Assembly (NCBI RefSeq): GCF_016756615.1
Contig: NZ_AP023262.1
Coordinates: 3,783,501-3,847,500, forward strand
Source: Mesorhizobium sp. L-8-3
GTDB taxonomy: Bacteria; Pseudomonadota; Alphaproteobacteria; Rhizobiales; Rhizobiaceae
Reading direction: 5' to 3'
DNA: 64,000 bases
A model generated the notes under the pieces. It saw only the letters and a program-made list of their open reading frames with translations, searched no databases and was not told the DNA's origin. This document shows positions 1 through 11,368 of this stretch, in pieces. A program made the translations under genes and the position numbers. Every line of letters starts with the position of its first letter. The stretch's first letter is position 1.

Positions 1-62
1 CCTGGCGCGGAGTTTCGTCGCGTGCTCGATGAAACGCCCCGACGATCAAGACCTCGGGAATC

Positions 63-88
63 AAAAAAGGCGGGACAATGCCCGCCTT
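63..88 (-). terminator. intrinsic terminator, minus strand
   Basis: GGCGGG (69-74) pairs with CCCGCC (81-86) across a 6-nt loop, extended by AA/TT. Read on the minus strand the stem is followed by a run of six T. It lies downstream of the cold-shock gene and probably ends that transcript, about 160 nt after the stop codon. Confidence 0.75.
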
Positions 89-249
89 CCGCTCGGTAGC
101 CTGATCCCGGAACCGGAGTGACCCGGCCGCAGCAATCCGCTGTCTTGGCCCTGGTCTCTCGTCTGTTCCGGCGCGCTCGACGCGCGGCCGCCAGTACATC
201 CGTGACTTGCCGCGCGCTTCCGGCCCTCGCCGAAAGCGCGCCGCGAGGA

Positions 250-462
250 TCAGCCTGCCTTGCTGAGAGATCCAGCAGCGGACTTGCCGGTGCGGCGGTC
301 CTGCTCGATCTCGAAATTGATCTTCTGGCCTTCGGCGAGGTCAGTCATGCCGGCGCGCTGCACGGCCGAGATATGGACGAAAACGTCCGGGCCGCCATTG
401 TCTGGCTGAATGAAGCCGAAACCCTTGGTGCTGTTGAACCACTTGACCGTTCCGGTTGCCAT
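250..462 (-). CDS. cold-shock domain protein (CspA family)
   Basis: A 70-residue single cold-shock-domain protein that binds single-stranded RNA/DNA and acts as an RNA chaperone in the cytoplasm. RNP1 is seen as KGFGFI and RNP2 as VFVHIS, after the typical start MATGTVKWFN. The open frame extends 14 codons upstream, but family length and the conserved MATGTVKWFN start place initiation at 462. An intrinsic terminator lies downstream at 63-88. Rhizobia carry several csp paralogues, so I give no allele name; whether this one is cold-induced cannot be read from sequence. Confidence 0.93.
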   Translation of the reverse strand: MATGTVKWFNSTKGFGFIQPDNGGPDVFVHISAVQRAGMTDLAEGQKINFEIEQDRRTGKSAAGSLSKAG

Positions 463-894
463 CTTTGTCTTCCTGTCGTTTGCTACGTGGTAGTGGTCCG
501 GCAAAATGCCTGACCGGGTGTATCGAGATTTTGGAGATTGACGTCAGCAAACGCGAGGAGATCGCGGTCCTATATCGATCGGCCGAAATATCAACACGTC
601 CCATATAGTGGCGTCTGTCGCTCACGGCAAGCCCCCGTTGCCGGACAAAGATTGTTTCGGATTGTTTTCGACGGGGATGAGATTGTCCGCGAGGTCGATC
701 GAAATCGTACCGACGGGAAGATTCCGGAGCATCGGTTCGTTCTACGGCGAAGTCGTCCATCCGCATGTCGGGCCTGAAGCGGGCCCGGTTCGAGAGAGGG
801 TCGACGCGCGGATGGTGGCCCTGGCGCAACCATGACGATCGCTCGGCGCAGCCGTTTGTGCTAGTTTCCCGGTCCGTCGCCGTCGGAGAGTAAG
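463..894. other. 432-nt gap without a supported gene
   Basis: This holds the upstream region of the cold-shock gene (minus strand) and the short leader of the next gene (plus strand). csp genes often have long 5' untranslated leaders, so part of this may be transcribed. The open frames across it overlap each other on both strands, lack recognisable domains, and look like GC-rich background. Confidence 0.5.
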
Positions 895-1215
895 ATGAAG
901 GCAACCGTTTCATTGGCGCTCGCGCTCTGCATGGCTTCCGTGCCGGCGCACGCCATCTCGCGTTACAACTCGCAGAGCATGACCTGCGCGCGCATCCAGG
1001 CTGTCGTGCGCAGCGAAGGTGCGGTGATCCTGCGCTACCGTTCCGCGCGCAACCCCAGCCTGCCGCTCTATGACCGCTACGTCGCCCATGACGGCTATTG
1101 CGATTTCAACGAATATGCGGCCGCAGCCTGGGTTCCCGCCAGTGACAGTCGTTCCTGCCCGGTGCTCTCTTGCAAGGACATCGACTATGACGACTTTTAT
1201 CCATGGCGGCGGTGA
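895..1215 (+). CDS. small secreted Cys-containing protein, tandem copy 1
   Basis: A 106-residue protein with a Sec signal peptide (hydrophobic residues 4-18, likely cleavage after AHA at about residue 20). The mature part begins ISRYN and has Cys residues near 31, 65, 84 and 88 that could form two disulfides. The core signature is ISRYNxxxMxC, then AxILRYxxA and LYDRYV, then a C-terminal SxxCxxLxC. It is clearly paralogous to the gene at 1371, about 155 bp downstream on the same strand. The function is unknown; location is inferred to be periplasmic. I do not recognise a named domain. Confidence 0.75.
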   Translation: MKATVSLALALCMASVPAHAISRYNSQSMTCARIQAVVRSEGAVILRYRSARNPSLPLYDRYVAHDGYCDFNEYAAAAWVPASDSRSCPVLSCKDIDYDDFYPWRR

Positions 1216-1370
1216 ACCGTAGACATCAGCACGTCCGGCGTGCATTCCCGGCCAACGAGCGCTCACGCGGAGTTGAACGGCGAAGTCGATCGTGCGGGGA
1301 CGAAAGCGGAAATGCGACGCGTTCTGTCATGTGAGGCAGGCTATGGCCGGGCAGAGAGATGGAGGTGGAG

Positions 1371-1667
1371 ATGCGGGGGACGATCGTTCTGGCACTGGCA
1401 TTGTCGACATTGTCGTTCGATGCGTGGGCGATCTCGCGCTACAACACGCTGACCATGAGCTGCGCGGAAGTCCGGGCGGTGTTGCGGCAGGATGGCGCGG
1501 CCATATTGCGCTACGGACGCGCCGGCGGACCGCCGCTTTATGACCGCTATGTCTACCATGGCGGCTATTGCGAAGGGACCGAAGTCCCCAAGGCGGCCTT
1601 TGTTCCGACCAGCGACACCAGGGCCTGCCAGATACTGAAATGCTATGAGATGAGCCATATCAGGTGA
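1371..1667 (+). CDS. small secreted Cys-containing protein, tandem copy 2
   Basis: A 98-residue paralogue of the preceding gene: signal peptide MRGTIVLALALSTLSFDAWA, then ISRYN, MSCAEVRAVLRQ, AAILRYGRAG, LYDRYVYHGGYC and a C-terminal CQILKC. The four Cys match copy 1 in order and spacing. The frame also allows a start four codons upstream (1359), but 1371 gives a standard signal peptide. It probably arose by local duplication of the 895 gene. The function is unknown. The gene ends about 120 bp before a RIME-like repeat. Confidence 0.72.
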   Translation: MRGTIVLALALSTLSFDAWAISRYNTLTMSCAEVRAVLRQDGAAILRYGRAGGPPLYDRYVYHGGYCEGTEVPKAAFVPTSDTRACQILKCYEMSHIR

Positions 1668-1784
1668 GCGGTCGGATCGTCGTCTGAAGCAGCGATCCAA
1701 TCCGGGGTCGGATGCGGTAACATCCTGCGGTCGCGAAAGAGCGTCGGGCCCGATTGCCGAAACGGGCAGCGTCGGTTAAAGCAC

Positions 1785-1891
1785 AGCTAAAGCGCGTCGC
1801 GATCTTTCAAATTCGCTTTACGCGCTTTAGCTGTTTGTTCTTGCGCATGTCTTTGTCCCGAAACCGGTTCCCACTTTCGGGAGACATGCTT
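1785..1891 (-). repeat. RIME-like double-hairpin repeat, copy A (inverted)
   Basis: Two palindromes. The conserved one, 1847-1889, has CCCGAAA / TTTCGGG arms with CCGGTTCCCAC between. The second has AGCTAAAGCGCG (1785-1796) pairing with CGCGCTTTAGCT (1821-1832). The same conserved hairpin recurs at about 14926 and 25445, and in decayed form at 27700. It lies just before the lytic transglycosylase gene and may be in its transcript. Confidence 0.85.
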
Positions 1892-1933
1892 CAACGGACG
1901 GGCTCAACCGGGGATAGACGCCTCTTGCAATCG

Positions 1934-2707
1934 ATGCAGCGAAAGATGCCGGGACTGCTTTTGGCGGGGCTCCTGCTGGGGCCGGCGCTGGTCTCGGGCT
2001 GCACCACGTCGAGCAACATCGACACCGCTTCGACCTTCAATCTGGCTTTGCCCGAGACGGTCGAGGTGATCCCGTCTCTGTCCGACGGAAGCGCCCTTAC
2101 GGCACTGGCGGCGGCGACCGGCGAGACGTCGGCGTTGGCCGAACCGGCCGTGGCGACGGCATCCTATGCGGGCTCCACACCCTCGGCCAGCGCACTCGCT
2201 GCGGCTAGCCCGATTGCCCCCGCTCCGGCTGTGGCGGCGGCGCCTGCTGCAGCGGCGGCTGCCTCGGCCCCAGCGCCCGTCGTCACCGCCTCGTTGGTGG
2301 AGACTGTGACGGAAGACGGGCCCGGTCCAGGACGCGGCGAGGTCGACCAACTGATCCTGCAATATGCCGCGCTCTACGAGGTGCCGGTGGAACTCGTCCG
2401 CCGCGTCGTGAAGCGCGAAAGCAATTTCTTCCCCGGAGCCCACAACAACGGCCATTGGGGGCTGATGCAGATCAAGCACGCCACGGCCCGCGGCATGGGC
2501 TATCAGGGCACGGCGCGCGGCCTGCTCGATGCCGAAACCAATCTCAAATATGCGGTCAAATATCTGCGCGGCGCGTTCCTCGTGGCAGACGGCAACCACG
2601 ACCTCGCGGTGCGCTATTATGCCCGCGGCTACTATTACGACGCCAAACGGAAGGGACTGCTCGACGAAACCGGCCTCGGCACCGACCGCCGCCGGCGCAG
2701 GATCTGA
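1934..2707 (+). CDS. lytic transglycosylase lipoprotein (SLT domain)
   Basis: A 257-residue protein. The lipoprotein signal peptide ends in the lipobox VSGC (Cys about residue 24), then an Ala/Pro-rich linker of about 110 residues, then a C-terminal Slt70-type lysozyme-like domain. The catalytic Glu is E162 in KRESNF; GLMQIK and YAVKYLRGAF are the other family motifs. Such enzymes cleave the MurNAc-GlcNAc bond of peptidoglycan non-hydrolytically at the inner face of the outer membrane. The frame is open 60 codons upstream, but that part runs through a RIME-like repeat, so I start at 1934 (1946 also possible). Confidence 0.88.
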   Translation: MQRKMPGLLLAGLLLGPALVSGCTTSSNIDTASTFNLALPETVEVIPSLSDGSALTALAAATGETSALAEPAVATASYAGSTPSASALAAASPIAPAPAVAAAPAAAAAASAPAPVVTASLVETVTEDGPGPGRGEVDQLILQYAALYEVPVELVRRVVKRESNFFPGAHNNGHWGLMQIKHATARGMGYQGTARGLLDAETNLKYAVKYLRGAFLVADGNHDLAVRYYARGYYYDAKRKGLLDETGLGTDRRRRRI

Positions 2708-2743
2708 GCCTGCGACCGATCAGTTCCAGCGAGCATCGACCGG

Positions 2744-3100
2744 TCAGACATCAGGCGCGTTGCCGATCCTTTTCTTCAATTCCACCGCCCATGCGCGGCC
2801 TTCGTCTCCGCCCCACATCAGCCAGGCGACATAGCCGGCCGAGGGATTGTCCTCATTGCCGAAGTTCTTCGCGCGCTTGTCGACCTCGTGACGGGCGAAG
2901 AAGCTGACCATCCGCCGGATCGTCGATGGCGAGAGCTTCGCGCGGCGCTTCAGTTCCTCGGCCCGCGCCACGCCGATTCCGGTCCCACCGCGCCTGAACC
3001 GTGCACGCAGTTCCAGCCCTCTGGCGGCGTTGTCCGCGACCACTTGCGGGCATCGCAGGTCGATCTCCTCGTCATGGCCTGATGTGACGTCTTCGCTCAT
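2744..3100 (-). CDS. small protein with phage-associated 'RHEVDK...AWLMWGGD' domain
   Basis: A 118-residue cytoplasmic protein. The C-terminal half reads GIGVARAEELKRRAKLSPST, FFARHEVDK, PSAGYVAWLMWGGDEGRAWA. From memory this pattern occurs in phage and plasmid proteins, often attached to head-maturation-protease or minor structural proteins; here it stands alone. GGAG lies just upstream of the ATG at 3100. There are no phage genes beside it: neighbours are a lytic transglycosylase and a DUF1311 gene, both on the other strand. The function is unknown; it could be a domesticated phage fragment or a small DNA-binding protein. Confidence 0.65.
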   Translation of the reverse strand: MSEDVTSGHDEEIDLRCPQVVADNAARGLELRARFRRGGTGIGVARAEELKRRAKLSPSTIRRMVSFFARHEVDKRAKNFGNEDNPSAGYVAWLMWGGDEGRAWAVELKKRIGNAPDV

Positions 3101-3205
3101 GGTCTCCAGTCCGGGGCTTACTGTTCGCTACCGGCTTGCCGCTCCACAACCTGAAACATTATGCTCGTTCCCCGAGCGACTCCAGTCGCGAAACGGGAGA
3201 AGACG

Positions 3206-3613
3206 ATGCGGCTTTCCCTCGCCTCGATAGTGGTGGCCGCTCCGTTCCTGTCGGGAACGGCGCTGGCGCAGGAATGCAACGACAGTTCCAGCCAGATGGA
3301 GCTCAACCGGTGCGCGGCGAAGGTGTTCGAAGCCGCGGACCGCGAACTCAATGCGGATTTCAGGGATATCCAGAGACGGCTCGGCAAGGACGCCGACACA
3401 AAGAGGCTGCTCGTCGAGACCCAGCGCGCCTGGATCCTATTCCGAGACGCGGAATGCACCTTCCAGACATCGGGCGCGGCGCAAGGCAGCATCTTTCCCC
3501 TTGTCTTCGCCAACTGCAAGACGACGCTGACCAACGATCGCATCGAACAGCTGAGAGCCTATCTCGCCTGCGAGGAGGGCGACATGAGCTGCCCTGTGCC
3601 GGCGGCCGAATAG
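3206..3613 (+). CDS. LprI-like/DUF1311 secreted protein
   Basis: A 135-residue protein with a Sec signal peptide (MRLSLASIVVAAPFLSGTALA, cleaved near residue 21). The mature domain has the DUF1311/LprI pattern: ECNDSSSQMELNRCA, LVETQRAWILFRDAEC, and conserved Cys (C24, C36, C72, C93 and two near the C-terminus). Family members are periplasmic or surface proteins; the mycobacterial LprI is described as a lysozyme inhibitor, but most homologues have no assigned role. The start at 3206 has GGGAGAAG about 6 nt upstream; a longer open frame from 3161 lacks such a site. It is followed 20 nt later by a RidA-family gene, perhaps co-transcribed. Confidence 0.82.
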   Translation: MRLSLASIVVAAPFLSGTALAQECNDSSSQMELNRCAAKVFEAADRELNADFRDIQRRLGKDADTKRLLVETQRAWILFRDAECTFQTSGAAQGSIFPLVFANCKTTLTNDRIEQLRAYLACEEGDMSCPVPAAE

Positions 3614-3633
3614 CGGCAAGGGAGGCAAACACC

Positions 3634-4026
3634 ATGAAAAAGGAAATCGTCGAGGTGCCGGTGCTCTCGGCTGCCGTCCGTGCCATGGGGGTGCCGCTGT
3701 CGCTGGTGACGAAAGGGGCGGGGCTGGTGTTCGTGTCGGGAATTCCGCCGCTCGACATCACCACCGGCAAGCTGGTCCGGGGCGACATCGAAGCCCAGAC
3801 AGAAGCATCGCTGATCGCACTGAAGCACTGCCTGGCCGCGGCCGGCACCTCGCCCGACAATGTGCTCATGGTTCGCATCTATGCCGCCAATGCCGGCTTC
3901 TATGGAGCCATCAACCGCGTCTATGCGAAGCACTTCCCGGAAAACCCGCCGGCACGGACCTTCGTCCCGGTGGCATCATGGCCGATGGAGTTCGATCTGG
4001 AGATCGAGTGCATGGCGGTAACTTAA
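3634..4026 (+). CDS. RidA/YjgF/UK114 family protein
   Basis: A 130-residue single-domain protein. RidA relatives are homotrimers that hydrolyse reactive enamine/imine intermediates in the cytoplasm. Seen here are GLVFVSGIPPLD, VLMVRIYAANAGFYGAINRVY, and the C-terminal PARTFVPVASWP followed by the usual strand LEIECMA. The Arg that binds the substrate carboxylate in archetypal RidA corresponds to R in PARTFV. The RBS is GGGAGG, 8 nt before the ATG. It is a different subfamily from the RidA at 49419 and is not linked to a pathway gene here. Confidence 0.85.
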   Translation: MKKEIVEVPVLSAAVRAMGVPLSLVTKGAGLVFVSGIPPLDITTGKLVRGDIEAQTEASLIALKHCLAAAGTSPDNVLMVRIYAANAGFYGAINRVYAKHFPENPPARTFVPVASWPMEFDLEIECMAVT

Positions 4027-4049
4027 GCGCTGTTCGTAACCAGCCGTGG

Positions 4050-4069
4050 CGGCGCCGTGCTTGGCGCCG
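4050..4069. terminator. hairpin between convergent genes
   Basis: CGGCGCC (4050-4056) pairs with GGCGCCG (4063-4069) in the 52-bp gap between the convergent RidA-family gene and carB. The plus-strand 3' flank is only mildly T-rich, so it could serve either strand weakly. Confidence 0.4.
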
Positions 4070-4078
4070 TTCTGTCTC

Positions 4079-7558
<3,480 letters not shown>

Positions 7559-7786
7559 GTCTGGGCTCGTCCGTTCGGGCCTCGCGCGAAAAGCCGGGAC
7601 GGGCTTGCCCGGCCGGTGCGCAAGAGGAATTCTGTCTTCTGGCTAGGCGCGCCTTATAGGGGAAGCCGAAGGTCGATGTAACCCCCGGTCGGACGATTTT
7701 CCCGCGCTGCGACATCGCGATGAAGGCAGGCGCCGAAAGAGGTGGCGGGCCGCCGCGATGCAGAGCCCGCCGTCTGTTGGAGAATG

Positions 7787-8797
7787 CTACTTCCCGGCAA
7801 TGAGCAGGCCGAACTCCTGGAAGCGCCTGACCGCATGATCGGGGTCGATCAGCACCTCTGGAAGATAGAGGCCGGGAGCGGCCGGAGCCTTGCCGTCGAG
7901 TCCGAGCAGCCGCTCGATGCCGAGCGTGACGCCCACGGCCGTGACCGGCGCCTGGCCGCGCGGATGGGAGAGTTCGTAGCGGCTCAATCCCGTTCTTCCA
8001 TCCTTGTTCTCGCCTGTGATCTCGATGATCGTCTCCGTCGAGAAATGCTCGCCCCGGCGTCGGTTGGCGGACTCGCCATAGATCAGGTCGAAGCGGATCG
8101 ACTTCGCATCGGTCACCGCCGCGAGGCTCAGCACGTCGAAAGGCGAATAGCCGATCGCCCTGGTCTCCACGCCGTCGACGGTGACGACGGTGCGCGAGGC
8201 GTCCTCGTCGGCCGCCCAGACGAACTTGCCGTCCTTCACGATGAGCGCCCGAGGCGCCGTCCTGGTCAGGCGCTCGAAATCGGCAGCAGCAGCCGGGCCG
8301 CCCATGTCTTGCTCGTCGAGCACGGCGGTGATCTCGATCCTGTCGATGCGGCTGAACTCCCTGGCGAAACGTAGCGTCGGGAAGGTCGCGACGCCGGCGA
8401 GCCAGCTGCTGGCCATCACGACAGGCACGGCCGTGGGCTTGTGGATATAGAAGGCGGTCTCAGGCCCGAGTTCGAAGACGCCCGAAGAGATGCTGAGATA
8501 GCCGGCTCCCGTCGCCTGCGCATATCTCAGGGAATTCAGGGTCTCGTCCTTCAGGAAGGGGACGACCGCGCCAAAGGACTCGCCGGCCGGCAGCCCGAGG
8601 TCGGCGCGGCCGAGATCGATGGCAACGCCGCGGGCGTTGCCGATCTCTTTCGCCACTGCTTCCGCCTTGGCGACATCGCGCCCGCCGATGGTGATGGGCA
8701 ACTCGGGATAGAGCTGGCGCAGTGTCCTCGCGGCCGTCGATCCGACGATGCCCGAGCCGCCGATGATCAGCACCGGCTTATGTGTGTTGGTCGTCAT
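7787..8797 (-). CDS. saccharopine-dehydrogenase-like NAD(P)-binding oxidoreductase
   Basis: A 336-residue protein with an N-terminal Rossmann fold (VLIIGGSGIVGSTAARTL, residues 9-26) and a saccharopine-reductase-like body. Homologues are generally annotated saccharopine dehydrogenase NADP-binding-domain proteins with unknown substrate. It is divergent from a TetR-family regulator, and the intergenic region carries two 9-bp palindromic GTAAGTTAC sites, so it is probably that regulator's target. A detoxifying or accessory redox role is more likely than lysine metabolism, but this is inference. Confidence 0.72.
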   Translation of the reverse strand: MTTNTHKPVLIIGGSGIVGSTAARTLRQLYPELPITIGGRDVAKAEAVAKEIGNARGVAIDLGRADLGLPAGESFGAVVPFLKDETLNSLRYAQATGAGYLSISSGVFELGPETAFYIHKPTAVPVVMASSWLAGVATFPTLRFAREFSRIDRIEITAVLDEQDMGGPAAAADFERLTRTAPRALIVKDGKFVWAADEDASRTVVTVDGVETRAIGYSPFDVLSLAAVTDAKSIRFDLIYGESANRRRGEHFSTETIIEITGENKDGRTGLSRYELSHPRGQAPVTAVGVTLGIERLLGLDGKAPAAPGLYLPEVLIDPDHAVRRFQEFGLLIAGK

Positions 8798-8941
8798 TTC
8801 AGGACTCCTGTCGAAGGTGATGTTGGGGTTGAAAAAGTCTCAGCGCCGGCCGGATCGCCGGGACATGTCGCGGCTCCGTGGATGGAGATCGCGGGCTTCA
8901 ATTGTCACGGCTTTCTCCTATATTGAGAGCGGCTAACCTGA

Positions 8942-8964
8942 GTAAGTTACCATATGTAAGTTAC
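8942..8964. promoter_or_regulatory. probable TetR operator, two GTAAGTTAC sites
   Basis: GTAAGTTAC occurs at 8942-8950 and again at 8956-8964. Each is itself a palindrome (GTAA-G-TTAC), with centres 14 bp apart. It lies between the divergent oxidoreductase (8797) and the TetR-family gene (9034), where it could control both. Confidence 0.6.
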
Positions 8965-9033
8965 GACTGGTAATATGTGTTGGCGATAACCGCGTTCAAG
9001 CGGCCGCTTCAAAAAAATGAGAGACCGTTCCAG

Positions 9034-9651
9034 ATGAGCGGACCGAGGATGAAAAAGCTGGCGAAGGCCGATCGTCGCGAGCAGTTGCTGGAGACCGCGC
9101 GTTCGATCATGCGCGAGGAGGGGACGGCTTCCCTGACGCTTGGCCGTCTCGCCGAACGGGCAGGCGTCAGCAAGCCGATCGCCTATGAGCATTTCGGCAC
9201 AAGGGCGGGCCTGCTGATGGCGCTCTGCGGCGTCTATGATGAGGAGCAGACGCAGGCGCAGCGCGCCGCACTTGCTGCCGGAGGCAATTCGCTTCGCGAC
9301 GTGGTCGCCATCCTGAGCGCTGCCTATCTCGACTGCGCGCTGTCCATGGGGCCGGAGGTGGGTGCAGCCTTCGCCGCGCTTGCGGCCACCGAGGAGATGG
9401 CCGAGTATCGCCAGGCGCTGCGGGAGGGCCATATGGCCGAGTATCGGAGCGCGCTGTCGCCCTATGTCGACCTGCCCGACAGCAACGGCGACGCGATCCT
9501 GGCCGGGTTGCTCGGGGCCGGGGAGACGCTCTCCCAGGATGCCGCTGCCGGCCGTATCACGCGCGAGGAAGCCGTCGCCGCCCTGACCGCGATCTTCACT
9601 GGCACGCTGGAACGCTATGCGCCGGCCACGCCCGGAACGGCCGCTGGCTAG
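9034..9651 (+). CDS. TetR/AcrR family transcriptional regulator
   Basis: A 205-residue repressor-type protein. The N-terminal HTH domain reads RREQLLETARSIMREEGTAS then LTLGRLAERAGVSKPIAYEH and F (about residues 12-58). The C-terminal ligand-binding half is helical and divergent. The frame also opens at a GTG (8977), but MSGPRMKKLAKADRREQ fits the family better. The divergent neighbour is an NAD(P)-binding oxidoreductase, and the palindromic pair at 8942-8964 sits between them. Its stop overlaps the convergent ArsR gene by 4 bp. Confidence 0.88.
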   Translation: MSGPRMKKLAKADRREQLLETARSIMREEGTASLTLGRLAERAGVSKPIAYEHFGTRAGLLMALCGVYDEEQTQAQRAALAAGGNSLRDVVAILSAAYLDCALSMGPEVGAAFAALAATEEMAEYRQALREGHMAEYRSALSPYVDLPDSNGDAILAGLLGAGETLSQDAAAGRITREEAVAALTAIFTGTLERYAPATPGTAAG

Positions 9652-9983
9652 CCCATTTCGGGGGCAGGCATCGGGATGTCGTCAGCCGCCGCGATCACGC
9701 TGTCGAGCAGTCCGGGAAAACGCTGATCGAGTTCGGCCCGCCGCAAGGTGATGAGGCGGCTGGTGCCGACGATCTCGGTGCGGGTGATGCCGGCCTCGCG
9801 AAGCTTGGCGAGATGGTAGCTGAGGTTGGTCTTGGAGCCGAAGTCGAGGAATTGGCCGCAATTCATCGGCACGCCTTCGTTGCGCGCGAGATAGCGGACG
9901 ACGGCAAGCCGCGTCGCATCGCCAAGCACGGCGAGCACATTGGGCAGGCTGATCTGATCGATGGTCGGATGCTGCAGCGACAT
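9648..9983 (-). CDS. ArsR family winged-helix transcriptional regulator
   Basis: A 111-residue protein. The winged-helix core is LGDATRLAVVRYLA (about 21-34) followed by the recognition helix in SKTNLSYHLAKLREAGI and the wing TRTEIVGTSRLITLRRAEL. There is no obvious metal-binding CxC motif, so it probably senses something other than As/Cd. The open frame extends 30 codons upstream, but those are low-complexity; M at 9983 fits the family length. It is divergent from an MFS transporter 140 bp away, with a strong inverted repeat at 10095-10112 close to the transporter start. Confidence 0.87.
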   Translation of the reverse strand: MSLQHPTIDQISLPNVLAVLGDATRLAVVRYLARNEGVPMNCGQFLDFGSKTNLSYHLAKLREAGITRTEIVGTSRLITLRRAELDQRFPGLLDSVIAAADDIPMPAPEMG

Positions 9984-10094
9984 GGCTCGTACTCTCAACA
10001 GACCTGCGCCCCCTCCGACAGCGGCTCCTGCTGACAGGAGGCTGTCGGGAGGCGGAAGACGGCATATTGACATGGGGAGCGATTAAGTTCAATT

Positions 10095-10112
10095 GTTCAA
10101 TGATTATTGAAC
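10095..10112. promoter_or_regulatory. probable ArsR operator upstream of MFS gene
   Basis: GTTCAAT-GATT-ATTGAAC is a perfect 7-bp inverted repeat with a 4-bp spacer, ending 13 bp before the MFS start codon. An additional half-site GTTCAATT lies just upstream (10088-10095). The position would block transcription or initiation of the transporter. Confidence 0.65.
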
Positions 10113-10125
10113 TAAGGAGCGTGCC

Positions 10126-11301
10126 ATGGACAGACGCCTCGTCTGGCTGGCGGTCGGGTCGTTCGCGATGAGCACGGTGGGCTTCGTCTTTTCGAGCCTG
10201 CTGCCGGCGATCGCCAGGGACGCCCATATTTCCGTTCCCCATGCCGGCTATCTCATCACCGCCTTCTCGCTGTCCTACGCTGTCGGCGCGCCGGTCCTGT
10301 CGGCGCTCGCGGGAGCCATCGACAGGCGGCGCGTTCTGGCCGTGACGATGCTGTTCTTCGTCGCGGGCAATGCGGGCGCCGCGCTGAGCTCGTCATTCGA
10401 GACGCTGCTCGCCGCGCAGATCCTGATGGGAATGGCGGCCGGGCTCTTCGCTGCGACCGCCCAGGCGACGGCGGTCGCGCTGGCCGGGCCGGACCATCGC
10501 GCGCGGGCCATCGCCGTGGTCGTCGGCGGCACGACCTTCGCCGTGGCGCTCGGGGCTCCGGCCGGTTCGCTGATCGCCGCGTTGTGGGGCTGGCGAGGTG
10601 CGTTCCTTTCGATTGCCTTGCTGGGCTTCGCCTGCGCGGCGATCCTGTGGATGCGTCTGCCGCACGGGGTGCGGGGCACCAGCCTCACGCTCAGGGAAAG
10701 GCTGACCGCCATCGGCCGCCCGGGCATCCTGCCGTCGCTGCTCGTCACGTTGCTTTACCTGACGGGCGGCTTCACCATCATTTCCTATCTCGCGCCGCTC
10801 GCCATCGACGGTGCCGGCCTTCCCGGTCTGGCGATGCCGGCCATGTTGCTGGCCTTCGGCGTCGGCGCGGTCATCGGCAACATGGCCAGCGGCTATGTGG
10901 CCGACCGCATCGGGGCGACGCGCATGGTGGTGCTGTCCCTGCTGATGTCGACGGCGATCTGCATCGTGCTCGCGCTGGTCCTCAAACTCTTCCCGCACGA
11001 TGTGTCGGGGCCGCTTCTGATCGCCCTCATGGTGCCCTGGGGAATTGTCGGCTGGGCATTTCCGCCGGCCCAGGCGAGCCGCATCGTCGGCTATGCGCCG
11101 GATCTCGCGCATCTGACGCTCTCGCTCAACGCCTCGGCGCTCTATTTCGGCATTGCGCTCGGCACCGTCGTCGGCGGGCGCATCCTGGAATATGCGACGC
11201 CCTCCGATCTGGGCCTCGTGGCCGCCGCCTTCCCGCTGGCAGCGCTGGTAATGCTCTGGGTCAGCCGTCCTTCGCCGGTTGCCGTCGCGCCGGCGGAGTG
11301 A
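10126..11301 (+). CDS. MFS transporter, drug/arabinose-efflux type
   Basis: A 391-residue inner-membrane protein with about 12 hydrophobic segments. It shows the DHA1-type pattern: an N-terminal MDRRLVWLAVGSFAMSTVGF helix, the loop 2-3 motif region around AIDRRRVLAVTM, and a central loop near HGVRGTSLTLRERLTA. Proteins of this kind export drugs or sugars using the proton gradient; the substrate cannot be told. The divergent ArsR regulator and the inverted repeat at 10095-10112 suggest ligand-induced expression. The RBS AAGGAGC lies 6 nt before the start. Confidence 0.87.
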   Translation: MDRRLVWLAVGSFAMSTVGFVFSSLLPAIARDAHISVPHAGYLITAFSLSYAVGAPVLSALAGAIDRRRVLAVTMLFFVAGNAGAALSSSFETLLAAQILMGMAAGLFAATAQATAVALAGPDHRARAIAVVVGGTTFAVALGAPAGSLIAALWGWRGAFLSIALLGFACAAILWMRLPHGVRGTSLTLRERLTAIGRPGILPSLLVTLLYLTGGFTIISYLAPLAIDGAGLPGLAMPAMLLAFGVGAVIGNMASGYVADRIGATRMVVLSLLMSTAICIVLALVLKLFPHDVSGPLLIALMVPWGIVGWAFPPAQASRIVGYAPDLAHLTLSLNASALYFGIALGTVVGGRILEYATPSDLGLVAAAFPLAALVMLWVSRPSPVAVAPAE

Positions 11302-11368
11302 TCGCCGCGCGGTTGCTTGAAGCAAGGCTCCTTGTCTGGGATGATTGCCGGCGAAGGATGGGTTGCCC

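Noticed and set aside
341..913. 190-codon minus-strand frame overlapping the cold-shock gene
   Set aside because: It runs through the csp gene in another frame and is Arg-rich without a domain.
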